This document shows positions 17,322-24,554 of a DNA stretch of 64,000 nt, piece by piece. Origin of the DNA: Shinella sp. XGS7 (GTDB taxonomy: Bacteria > Pseudomonadota > Gammaproteobacteria > Burkholderiales > Burkholderiaceae_C); NCBI RefSeq assembly GCF_020535565.1, contig NZ_CP084758.1, forward strand, positions 3,671,001 through 3,735,000. The letters are read 5' to 3'. Numbering within the stretch: position 1 is the first letter of the stretch; every line of letters starts with the position of its first letter. The notes beneath the pieces were generated by a model, which saw only the letters and a list, made by a program, of their open reading frames with translations, was not told where the DNA came from and searched no databases. Both the position numbers and the translations under genes were made by a program.

Positions 17322-17995
17322 GCGGCACTCCCCACGACCGGCTGATCCAGCAGCTGCGACTTGACCTGGCCCATGCAGGCCTCCAGGCGCTGGCGGCAGC
17401 CTGCGTCGGCCTCGCGCCCGCCGGCCAGCAGGCGGCATTCACCGCTTTCCAGCGCGGCGTCGGGCAGCAGGCTCCAGGCCTGGGCGCGCTCGGGCGCCAG
17501 GTCCTGGATGCGACGCAGGTCCTCGGGATTCAGATAGACCTCCACGCCCTCGCGGCGGACCGGCATGCTGCTCAGGGTCTCGTCCACCAGGGCCAGCAGC
17601 TGGGTGGGCTGCAGGGTGAGCTCGGCGCGGATGACCTGGCGGGCCACCTTCTCCACCAGCTCCACCACTTCCTTGCGCAGCGCGGCCTGGTAGTCGGCCC
17701 GCAGCTGGTTCAGCTCGGCCAGCAGCGCGTCCACCGGCGCGGCCAGGCCCTCGAAGCGCTGCTGCGCCTCACGCAGGCCCTGCTTCAGGCCCTGCTCGCG
17801 CCCCTGGATCTCGGCCGCCTCGGCGCCCGACTGCAGACCGCTGGCATAACCTTCCTCGTAGCCCTTGGACAGGCCCTCCTGGAAGCCGCGCGCCAGCGCG
17901 TCCTGCAGCTGGGCGGGCGAGCTCTGGTCCAGCTCGCGGTGGGCGCTGAGCTGGGCCAGGGGCGGAAAGCGGTGCGGACGCAGCTGGGGCTTCAT
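17318..17995 (-). CDS. fliH: FliH, regulator of the export ATPase
   Basis: A 225-residue protein. It has the Gly/Glu-rich GxxxG helical repeats of FliH (FQEGLSKGYEEGYASGLQSG, then REQGLKQGLREAQQRFEG) followed by the E-subunit-like domain (VVELVEKVARQVIRAELTLQ). It binds FliI and anchors it to the C ring. It overlaps fliG and fliI by 4 bp each (ATGA). Confidence 0.93.
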   Translation of the reverse strand: MKPQLRPHRFPPLAQLSAHRELDQSSPAQLQDALARGFQEGLSKGYEEGYASGLQSGAEAAEIQGREQGLKQGLREAQQRFEGLAAPVDALLAELNQLRADYQAALRKEVVELVEKVARQVIRAELTLQPTQLLALVDETLSSMPVRREGVEVYLNPEDLRRIQDLAPERAQAWSLLPDAALESGECRLLAGGREADAGCRQRLEACMGQVKSQLLDQPVVGSAA

Positions 17996-19020
17996 TCGAC
18001 GGTGGCCTCGGCGAAGAGCTGGACCTGGATCTCCCCGGCGTCCACCAGGGCCTTGACCTGGGCCATGACCTCGTTGCGGGCGCTTTCGGCGCGCGAGAGC
18101 GGCACCGGGCCGCTGCGGCGGATGAGGTCTTCGAAGCTCTGGGCCTGACGGCGCGGCATGGCGGCCAGGATGGCGTCGCGCACCTGGGGCTCGGCGCCCT
18201 TGAGGGCCACGGCCCAGAGCTCGATCGGCACTTCCTCGATGACGCGGGTGAGCACGCTCTCGGGCTGGCGCGAGAGGATGAAGAAGTCGTACATGCTGAC
18301 CTCGATCTCGCCCACCACCTTGGGATCGTGGGCGCGCAGCAGCTCCACCATCTGCTGGCGCTGGTCCGGCAGGCGGTTGAGGATCTCGGCCACCTGGCGC
18401 ACGCCCTCGACGGCGGCGCCCTGCTGGCCCAGGCCCGAGAGGCAGCGCTCCACCAGCACCTCCAGCTCGGCCAGCAGCTCGGCGTCCACCTCGGTCAGGC
18501 GGGCCACATTGAGCAGCAGCACATCGCGACCGGACTCGGGCAGGGCCGCGATCACATCGCTGGCCAGGGAAGGCGGCAGAAAGGCCAGGAACACGGCCTG
18601 CATGCGCACATGCTCGTCGGCAATGCGCTCGGCCAGCCACTTGGGCGAGGCCCATTGCAGGCGCTGCATCTTGGGCCGGATGGCGTCGCCGTAGATGGTG
18701 TTGAGCACGCTGGTGGCGATATCGCCGCCCAGGGCCAGGTCCAGCGAGCGCTTCAGATAGCTGCGCGAGGCCCCGTGCACGCCGCTCTGCTCGCGGTAGT
18801 CGTCAAAAAAGCCCTGCAGCGCGGTCTTGACCCAGTCCACCTTGATGCCCGAGAGGCGGGACATGACCTGGGTCACGTCCAGCAGCTCCTCGCGGGAGAG
18901 GCAGCGCAGCACCGCCGAGGCCGGCTCTTCGCCCATGCTCAGCAGCACGATGGCCGCACGCTCCACGGGGCTCAGCTCGGCCGCGCTGGTGGCGGGAATG
19001 AAATCGTCGGTGTCACGCAT
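17992..19020 (-). CDS. fliG: FliG, flagellar rotor/switch protein
   Basis: A 342-residue protein with all three FliG domains. N-terminal: SPVERAAIVLLSMGEEPASA; middle; and C-terminal motor domain with LWAVALKGAEPQVRDAILAA, PRRQAQSFEDLIRRSGPVPL and EVMAQVKALVDAGEI. The charged torque helix is present, though with the sequence drift common in lateral-type FliG. It forms the upper C ring and receives torque from MotA. It overlaps fliF by 8 bp. Confidence 0.96.
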   Translation of the reverse strand: MRDTDDFIPATSAAELSPVERAAIVLLSMGEEPASAVLRCLSREELLDVTQVMSRLSGIKVDWVKTALQGFFDDYREQSGVHGASRSYLKRSLDLALGGDIATSVLNTIYGDAIRPKMQRLQWASPKWLAERIADEHVRMQAVFLAFLPPSLASDVIAALPESGRDVLLLNVARLTEVDAELLAELEVLVERCLSGLGQQGAAVEGVRQVAEILNRLPDQRQQMVELLRAHDPKVVGEIEVSMYDFFILSRQPESVLTRVIEEVPIELWAVALKGAEPQVRDAILAAMPRRQAQSFEDLIRRSGPVPLSRAESARNEVMAQVKALVDAGEIQVQLFAEATVE

Positions 19021-20722
19021 TTTTCTTCTGCACCCATTGCTTCACCACCTCGGCCACCCGCTCCGGCTCCTTGGCCGCGAGCACCTTCAGGTGGTCCACC
19101 AGCACATCCACCGGGGAGCCCGGCGGCGGCAGCTCATAGTTCTCCAGCAGGGGCACCACGGCCATGGGCTGCTCGGCCGGTGGCGCGGGCAGGCCCGGCG
19201 CGGCGGCCTGGCCGGCCAGCTCGGGCAGGGGCGCGCCGGCGGCGGCGCCGGCCCCACCGGCCAGGGCCGGCTGGCCCAGGGGTTCCAGCGGGCTCAGGCC
19301 CGGGGCACCGACGGGACGGGCGCCCTGCCCCAGCGACTGCTGGGCCAGGCGCAGCAGCGGCCGCGCCAGCAGGAAGTAGCCCAGCAGGGCGGCCAGGGCA
19401 TAGCCCAACCAGCCACCGAACTGCAGGACGTTGTCGCGCTGCTCGTACCAGGGCGCCTGGGCCGGCGGCTGCGGGAAGTTCAGCGTGGAGACAGCCAGCT
19501 TGTCACCGCGCTGGGCATTGATGCCCAGGCCGTTGCTCAAGAGGCGCTCGACCTTGGCGAGGTCGTCCGGCGTCCAGCTCTTGGCGCCGCCGGGGGCCGC
19601 GCCATTGTTCAGCACCACGGCCACCGAGAGGCGCGCGAGCGTGCCGCGGCTCTTCTTCACCTGGGTGATGCTACGGTCGTAGGCGTACTGGCGGGTGGCG
19701 GCGTTCTTGCGCGCGGTGCTGGCATTGCCGTCGGCGGGGGCCGAGGCGCCGGCATCCGGCGCATTGACCGGACGGTTGGACAGCGAGCCGGGAATGCCCA
19801 GGGCGATGCGCTCGCGATCCTGCTCCTCGCGCATGGCCTCGTTGGTCAGCTTGGGCGCGTCGCCGTACTGCTCGCGGGTTTCCTGCACGCGGTCGTTGTT
19901 GACCTCGGCCGTGACGCTGAGCTTGTAGTTCTCCTCGCCCAGCACCGGGGCCAGCAGCTCGCGCACATTGCGGCGCACCTCGTCCTGATGGCGGCGCTGG
20001 GCTTCGTTGCCCTGGTTGGCGTCGAAGCCCTCGCTCAGGTCCACGCGGGCCGAGAGCAGATTGCCGGCCTGGTCCACCAGGCTCACGCGGCCCGGCTCCA
20101 GGCTGGCCACGCTGCCGGCCACCAGATTGATGGCGGCAGCGATCTGCTCATTGCTCAGCACACGGCCAGGCTTGAGCGCCAGCACCACCGAGGCCGAGCT
20201 CTTCTGGCCGTCGGACAGCACGAAGGAGGAGGACTTGGCGATGGACAGATGCACGCGGGCGGAATCCACCGCGTCCAGGCTCATGATGCTCTGGGCCAGC
20301 TCACCCTCCAGGCCGCGACGGAAGCGCACGTCCTGCACGAACTGGCTCACGCCCAGCGGGTCGTTCTTGTCCATCAGCTCCAGGCCGGCGGGCAGCTTGG
20401 CGACCACGCCCTTGGCGGCCAGCAGCATGCGCACCTTGCCCAGCTGCCCCTCCGGCACCAGCACCTGGCCGGTGTCGGGATGCAGGCGGTAGCCGATGTG
20501 CTCGGCCTCGAGCACGGCCAGCACCTCGCCCGAGGCCACGCGCTCGCGGGCACCGAACACGGGCTTGTAGCTGGCCTGGTCGCGCCACATCAGCATCAGG
20601 GCCAGGGCCGTGCCCAGCACGGCCAGGCCCAGCAGGGGCAGCAGACTCTTGGCAAAGCCCGCAGGCAGGGCCGGGCGGGCTTGCCAGGCGGGTGCGAGAC
20701 GGGTGGTAAGGGCTTTCAGCAT
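19013..20722 (-). CDS. fliF: FliF, MS-ring protein
   Basis: A 569-residue protein with two membrane helices, at about residues 22-47 (SLLPLLGLAVLGTALALMLM) and 425-445 (LGYALAALLGYFLLARPLLR). Between them lie the YscJ-like ring-building motifs: RVASGEVLAVLEAEHIGYRL, LGVSQFVQDVRFRRGLEGEL and SARVHLSIAKSSSFVLSD. The C-terminal tail for FliG binding ends EPERVAEVVKQWVQKK. It is the base on which rotor and export gate assemble. Confidence 0.97.
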   Translation of the reverse strand: MLKALTTRLAPAWQARPALPAGFAKSLLPLLGLAVLGTALALMLMWRDQASYKPVFGARERVASGEVLAVLEAEHIGYRLHPDTGQVLVPEGQLGKVRMLLAAKGVVAKLPAGLELMDKNDPLGVSQFVQDVRFRRGLEGELAQSIMSLDAVDSARVHLSIAKSSSFVLSDGQKSSASVVLALKPGRVLSNEQIAAAINLVAGSVASLEPGRVSLVDQAGNLLSARVDLSEGFDANQGNEAQRRHQDEVRRNVRELLAPVLGEENYKLSVTAEVNNDRVQETREQYGDAPKLTNEAMREEQDRERIALGIPGSLSNRPVNAPDAGASAPADGNASTARKNAATRQYAYDRSITQVKKSRGTLARLSVAVVLNNGAAPGGAKSWTPDDLAKVERLLSNGLGINAQRGDKLAVSTLNFPQPPAQAPWYEQRDNVLQFGGWLGYALAALLGYFLLARPLLRLAQQSLGQGARPVGAPGLSPLEPLGQPALAGGAGAAAGAPLPELAGQAAAPGLPAPPAEQPMAVVPLLENYELPPPGSPVDVLVDHLKVLAAKEPERVAEVVKQWVQKKNA

Positions 20723-20738
20723 GGCGGTGGCGTCCTGT

Positions 20739-21098
20739 TCAGAGCTGCAGCTTGATCAGCTCGTCCACGGCGCCCACCACTTTGTTGCGCACCTGCATGA
20801 GCATGGAGAAGGAGAGACTGGCCTGCTGGCTGGCCAGCATGGCGCCCACCAGGTCATCGCTCTCGCCGCGCTCGACCGCGGCGATCTGGGCACTGGCCTC
20901 CTGATCGCGGGCATCGATGCCGCGCAGGGCATCGGCCATGCTCTGGGCAAAGCCCTGGGGCGCAGGCGGGGTGCCGGGCTGGGCCAGGCCGGAGGCCAGA
21001 TGCAGGGCGTCCTGCTCCAGGCGCGCGAGCTCGGCCTGCAGCGGCTGATTGCCGAGCGGCACGCTCATATTGCCGGGAATACTGCCGATTGCGGCCAT
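20739..21098 (-). CDS. fliE: FliE, MS-ring/rod junction protein
   Basis: A 119-residue protein with the FliE C-terminal signature: DLVGAMLASQQASLSFSMLM followed by VRNKVVGAVDELIKLQL. It is first in the fliEFGHIJ operon. Upstream on the same strand lie an inverted-repeat region, a 61-codon ORF and a cyclic-di-GMP riboswitch, so this operon is a plausible riboswitch target. Confidence 0.94.
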   Translation of the reverse strand: MAAIGSIPGNMSVPLGNQPLQAELARLEQDALHLASGLAQPGTPPAPQGFAQSMADALRGIDARDQEASAQIAAVERGESDDLVGAMLASQQASLSFSMLMQVRNKVVGAVDELIKLQL

Positions 21099-21203
21099 AT
21101 TGATTCCAGTCCTTCGCGGTTTCCCGATGGCCGCCTGCGCACAGGCAAAACCATCCCCTCACCCCGCACACGGGGCGATTTAATCTGATTGGTTTGGCTA
21201 TAT

Positions 21204-21251
21204 CACCAGGCGCAGGAAAATCAGGGCCTGGTGTTATCTAGAAACTAGATA
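21204..21251. promoter_or_regulatory. Paired inverted repeats upstream of fliE
   Basis: Two perfect inverted repeats sit side by side. CACCAGGC (21204-21211) pairs with GCCTGGTG (21226-21233), and TATCTAG-AAA-CTAGATA spans 21235-21251. The second is AT-rich and symmetric, as for a dimeric repressor or activator site. They lie about 110-150 bp before the fliE start. No regulator can be named. Confidence 0.4.
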
Positions 21252-21419
21252 GAGACGTATCTCAAAATCGAACTCCCCATTTTGAAACACCCTCTTGTTC
21301 GGCGCGAATGCGTCTGGTTGAAAATGATGAAATCACATTTATCAGTTTCATCCGGGGCACATCTGCATTTTATGGGCGTGACAGACCTGAACTGAGCTGG
21401 ATATCGTCGGAACTGGGCC

Positions 21420-21449
21420 GGGATCAAGCCTCTTAATCAGCTTGATCCC
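21420..21449 (-). promoter_or_regulatory. Hairpin enclosing the stop codon of the 61-codon ORF
   Basis: A perfect 9-bp stem GGGATCAAG/CTTGATCCC with a 12-nt loop that contains the TAA stop codon of the ORF at 21433. No U-tract follows, so it is not a clear intrinsic terminator; it may be an RNA processing or stability element. Confidence 0.4.
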
Positions 21450-21618
21450 ACTTGGACTGCGCGCTCGCTTCACTCTGCGACCCGATGTGCGATTGCCAAT
21501 CCGCCGGGGCGAAAACAGCCCAGACCGCACGCACGGCCGAGCCGCCCGGTGCGGCATCGGACGATGCGCCGGATCGATCGGAAGCGTGGGGAAGAAAGCT
21601 GGCGAGTGGCTTGCTCAT
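21433..21618 (-). CDS. Unknown 61-residue protein downstream of the c-di-GMP riboswitch
   Basis: A small ORF starting MSKPLASFLPHASDRSG and ending SEASAQSKWDQAD. It lies about 135 nt downstream of the riboswitch aptamer on the same strand and about 335 nt upstream of fliE. AGGA lies 11 bp before the ATG, a weak ribosome-binding site. The product is soluble-looking, rich in Ser and Ala, with a central VWAVFAPADWQ segment; no membrane helix or known domain is seen. An in-frame start at 21723 exists but would run through leader hairpins. It could be a real riboswitch-controlled peptide or a translated leader. Confidence 0.4.
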   Translation of the reverse strand: MSKPLASFLPHASDRSGASSDAAPGGSAVRAVWAVFAPADWQSHIGSQSEASAQSKWDQAD

Positions 21619-21751
21619 GGTCGCTGCGTCCTGGTTGAGGTGAGCGGCAAGCCCTGGCGAAAGCCAGAAGAGGTCACAACAGACCGCAAGGTGGCGGTCC
21701 GGCAGGCGAGAGCGACTGACCATGCACCACGCGGCACGTGGAGCGGCAGAC

Positions 21752-21850
21752 TCAGGTCTGGCAACCCCGCTATCGTGACCGGCGCGGGTGGCGCCGGCGG
21801 TAGACCGGAAGCTTTGCGACCCCGACTTTCGTTCGGGTGTGCCCTGATGA
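21752..21850 (-). ncRNA. Cyclic-di-GMP-I (GEMM) riboswitch
   Basis: Read on the minus strand, the core elements occur in the right order. GGGCACACC is followed by a stem closed by a GAAA tetraloop (CCGAACGAAAGUCGG), then GUCGCAAAGCUUCCGGUCUA, a second GC-rich arm (CCGGCGCC/GCGCCGG), and the 3' strand CACGAUAGCGGGGUUGCCAG. These match the class I consensus (GGGCAAACC, GCAAAGCNNCCGGYCUA, AGCGGGGUUACC). An alternative hairpin CAGAC-CUGA-GUCUG (21747-21760) overlaps the 3' edge of the aptamer and could be part of the switch. It points toward the 61-codon ORF and fliE. Confidence 0.9.
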
Positions 21851-22143
21851 GCTGCAATGTAACCCGCTCATTTCAAAACGGGCAAGGCGCGACACACATC
21901 AAACCGCACAGCCGCGGCCATGGCGTGACATTGTGCGCAGGCCAGATGCGAGTTGTCACAAAGCGAGCGGCAGGCGCCACGAACTCGTGAATCGTAGCAA
22001 ATTGTAAACTCAGCCCGAGTACTGGCGGCTGAAATTGCGCGTGGGCGGCGCCATGCTTAGCAGGCGACGGGGTAGCGCAATGACTTAAATAAAGCTGTTG
22101 TGATTTTTTCCCCACCCACAGTGGGCGGGGTATTTGCGGGATT

Positions 22144-22171
22144 TTGATTTCAAGGCCGTCGGGTTTATAGA
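22144..22171 (+). promoter_or_regulatory. Sigma-70-like promoter of the fliM operon
   Basis: TTGATT (22144-22149), 16-bp spacer, TATAGA (22166-22171), which would start transcription near 22178, about 75 bp before fliM. No FliA-type motif is seen here. Confidence 0.5.
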
Positions 22172-22253
22172 ATCGGCCCAGCCAGAATATGTGCGCCCGG
22201 TTTCCAGTCCGGCGCTTTGTGCGGCCCACCGCCGCGAGTCACCCCACCCGCCC

Positions 22254-23102
22254 ATGCCTGCTCACGCCCCGCGCTCGACGCCTACGGATTCCGCCGTGCT
22301 GGACCCGCGCACCCTGGGTCGCCCGGTGCATCTGCTGCCGCGCTTCACGCTGCGCCTGGGCGAGAGCCTGGGTGAGCTGTTCCGCCAGTTCAACCGCCGC
22401 TACCGCGCCCAGTACCAGTTGGGGCCCATCAGCCTGAAGCCTGCCCTGGGCACGCCCGCGCCCACCGGCCGCTGGCTGCTGGGCGAGACCGCCCTGGGCC
22501 GCGTGGCTTGCCTGGTCGAGCGCCGCCTGCTGCTGAGCCTGATGGCGCACCGCTATGGCAGCGGCGCCGACGAGACCCAGGTGCTGGCCGGCGACGAGGC
22601 CCCGCCCGAGACCGCCACCGAGGAGCGCCTGCTCGCCCTGCTGGGCCGCCAGCTGCTCGAACGCGTGCTGGGCCTGCTGGAGATCGAAGAGGTGCCGGCC
22701 CTGGAGAGCAGCCTGGCGCCCCGCAATGCGCCCGGCTGCTGGTCGGTGCAGATTCCCGTGAGCGATGGCGCCCTGGGCCTGGAGAGCGAGATCGTGCTGC
22801 TGCTGGACGCGCCCTGCATCGACCTGGTGCTCAAGCGCCTGAGCGAGGGCCAGGTGGCGCGCAAGCCCCAGGTGCTGCCCGAGGCCGCGGAACTGCCGCG
22901 CCAGCTCACGCTCACGCTCAAGGCCCGCCTGCTGGAGCAGACCCTGCCCCTGGGCGAGCTGCTGGACCTGCGCCCGGGCACGGTGCTGCCGGTGCGACTC
23001 AAGGCCACCGAGGTGCTGGTGGACGGCTCGCGCCTGTTCACCGCCGCCGTGGCCGAACACCAGGGCAAGCTGTGCCTGACCTCCTTCGCCGACGCCGAGT
23101 GA
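22254..23102 (+). CDS. fliM: FliM, flagellar switch protein, lacking the CheY-binding N-terminus
   Basis: A 283-residue protein, about 40-50 shorter than typical FliM. The C-terminal SpoA-like domain is clear (LTLTLKARLLEQTLPLGELL, then DLRPGTVLPVRLKATEVLVD). The middle domain is divergent. The N-terminus (MPAHAPRSTPTDSAVLDPRT) has no EIDALL-type peptide, which normally binds phospho-CheY. Identification rests on the C-terminus and on direct linkage to fliN. Such a switch may not respond to CheY, as suggested for lateral flagella. The start lacks a clear ribosome-binding site. Confidence 0.8.
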   Translation: MPAHAPRSTPTDSAVLDPRTLGRPVHLLPRFTLRLGESLGELFRQFNRRYRAQYQLGPISLKPALGTPAPTGRWLLGETALGRVACLVERRLLLSLMAHRYGSGADETQVLAGDEAPPETATEERLLALLGRQLLERVLGLLEIEEVPALESSLAPRNAPGCWSVQIPVSDGALGLESEIVLLLDAPCIDLVLKRLSEGQVARKPQVLPEAAELPRQLTLTLKARLLEQTLPLGELLDLRPGTVLPVRLKATEVLVDGSRLFTAAVAEHQGKLCLTSFADAE

Positions 23103-23103
23103 T

Positions 23104-23469
23104 ATGAGCCACGAGATGAACATGAACGATCCCATCGACGAGCTGCTGGGCGAGTACGCCGAGCAAGACCTGGCCCTGCCGGGCCCCGAGGCCGCCCCGG
23201 CCCCGGCCAAGCGCGATCTGCCCAAGCTGATGCGCAAGATCCCGGTCACCCTCACCCTCGAGGTGGGCGAGGCCCAGATCTCGCTCTACGAGCTGGCCAA
23301 TCTGCAGGCCGAGAGCGTGGTGGAGCTGGACACCCTGGCCGGCGAGCCCCTGACCATCAAGGTCAATGGCACGGCCATCGGCCGCGCCGAGGTGGTGGTG
23401 GCCGGCGAGAACTACGGGCTCAAGATCGTCGAGATCGCTGGCCTGGACCTGGACCAGCTGCAGCCATGA
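23104..23469 (+). CDS. fliN: FliN, flagellar switch protein
   Basis: A 121-residue protein with the full SpoA domain: LMRKIPVTLTLEVGEAQISL, then VELDTLAGEPLTIKVNGTAI and VVVAGENYGLKIVEI. It completes the C ring with FliM and FliG. One base separates it from the fliM stop, indicating coupled translation. It is followed after 22 bp directly by fliP, with no fliO between. Confidence 0.95.
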   Translation: MSHEMNMNDPIDELLGEYAEQDLALPGPEAAPAPAKRDLPKLMRKIPVTLTLEVGEAQISLYELANLQAESVVELDTLAGEPLTIKVNGTAIGRAEVVVAGENYGLKIVEIAGLDLDQLQP

Positions 23470-23491
23470 GTCCCCGCACGGGAGCATTCCG

Positions 23492-24238
23492 ATGAGGAAG
23501 CTGGGCGCCCTGGCCCTGGGCGCGGGCCTGAGCCTGCTGCACCACCCGCTGCTGGCCCAGAGCATCAAGATCACCGGCGCGCAGCCGGGTGGCGCGGCCA
23601 ACGAATTCACGGTCAAGACCCAGGTCCTGATCATCATGACCCTGCTCGGGCTGCTGCCCGTGCTGGCGCTGATGATGACCAGCTTCACCCGCTTCGTGAT
23701 CGTGCTGTCCCTGCTGCGCCAGGCCCTGGGCCTGCAGCAGGGCCTGCCCAACCGCCTGATCACGGGCGTGGCCCTGATCCTGACCATCCTGGTGATGCGC
23801 CCCGTGGGCACGCAGATCTGGGAGCAGGCCTTCGTGCCCTATGACGCCGAGAAGATCACCCTGACCCAGGCCCTGCAGACGGCCGAGGTGCCGCTCTCGC
23901 GCTTCATGCTGGCCCAGACCAGCAAGAGCTCACTGGCCCAGGTGGCCAAGCTGGCCGGCGAGGAAGGCGTGACCCAGCCCGAGAAGCATGGCTTCGCCGT
24001 CAAGCTGGCGGCCTTTGTGCTCTCCGAGCTCAAGACCGCCTTCCAGATCGGCTGCATGCTCTTCATCCCCTTTCTGGTGATCGACCTGGTGGTGGCCTCG
24101 GTGCTGATGGCCATGGGCATGATGATGCTGCCGCCGACCTCGATCTCGCTGCCTTTCAAGATCCTGTTCTTCGTGCTCATCGACGGCTGGACGCTGACCG
24201 TCAACACCCTGGTCTCCAGCGTCCGCATGGTGAGCTGA
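23492..24238 (+). CDS. fliP: FliP, type III export gate protein
   Basis: A 248-residue membrane protein starting MRKLGALALGAG, with a signal-like first helix as in other FliP. The conserved core is LIIMTLLGLLPVLALMMTSF then FVIVLSLLRQALGLQQ, and the last helices are IGCMLFIPFLVIDLVVASVL and MMLPPTSISLPFKILFFVL. GGAG lies 7 bp before the start. It forms the export pore with FliQ and FliR. The accessory protein FliO, normally encoded just upstream, is missing. Confidence 0.97.
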   Translation: MRKLGALALGAGLSLLHHPLLAQSIKITGAQPGGAANEFTVKTQVLIIMTLLGLLPVLALMMTSFTRFVIVLSLLRQALGLQQGLPNRLITGVALILTILVMRPVGTQIWEQAFVPYDAEKITLTQALQTAEVPLSRFMLAQTSKSSLAQVAKLAGEEGVTQPEKHGFAVKLAAFVLSELKTAFQIGCMLFIPFLVIDLVVASVLMAMGMMMLPPTSISLPFKILFFVLIDGWTLTVNTLVSSVRMVS

Positions 24239-24242
24239 CCCC

Positions 24243-24512
24243 ATGACCCCGGAAATCGCGGCCGACCTGATCAACGAAGGTCTGCACATCACCCTGCTGC
24301 TGGTCACCCTGCTGGTGCTGCCCAGCCTGGTGGTGGGCCTGCTGGTGAGCCTGTTCCAGGCCGCCACGCAGATCAATGAGCAAACCCTGTCCTTCCTGCC
24401 CAAGCTGCTGATCACCCTGCTGGTGCTGGGCCTGGGCGGGCGCTGGATGGTGGGCTATCTGATGGACTTCTGCGTCTCCATCTTCGAGCGCGCGGCGGCG
24501 CTGGTCACATGA
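24243..24512 (+). CDS. fliQ: FliQ, type III export gate protein
   Basis: An 89-residue protein with two membrane helices (LLLVTLLVLPSLVVGLLVSL and LPKLLITLLVLGLGGRWMVG) and the FliQ signature FQAATQINEQTLSF. It lies 4 bp after fliP and is a stoichiometric part of the FliPQR pore. Confidence 0.96.
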   Translation: MTPEIAADLINEGLHITLLLVTLLVLPSLVVGLLVSLFQAATQINEQTLSFLPKLLITLLVLGLGGRWMVGYLMDFCVSIFERAAALVT

Positions 24513-24554
24513 GTCCGGCGCCGGCCCCAAGCGCCTTCGCCTCGGGAGCCTGAG

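Larger units (their letters stand above)
21099..22253. other. Divergent regulatory region between fliE and fliM
   Basis: This 1155-bp gap is the longest unassigned stretch in the cluster and is visibly less GC-rich at 21181-21420 than its surroundings. In lateral flagellar clusters the activator gene lafK occupies this position; no such gene is here. It holds, from left to right: two inverted repeats (21204-21251), a hairpin at the end of a small ORF (21420-21449), the ORF (21433-21618), several GC hairpins (21653-21741), a cyclic-di-GMP-I riboswitch (21752-21850) and a sigma-70-like promoter facing fliM (22144-22171). The stretch 21855-22140 shows no gene. Confidence 0.8.

Noticed and set aside
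21921-21937. Sigma-54-like TGGCGTG...TGTGCG in the fliE-fliM gap
   Set aside because: The GG and GC dinucleotides are 13 rather than 12 bp apart and the rest of the consensus is poor; no sigma-54 activator gene is in the window.
22109-22137. CCCCACCCA/TGGGCGGGG hairpin before fliM as a terminator
   Set aside because: The T-run lies before, not after, the stem on the plus strand, and A-run follows on the minus strand, so neither direction gives an intrinsic terminator.
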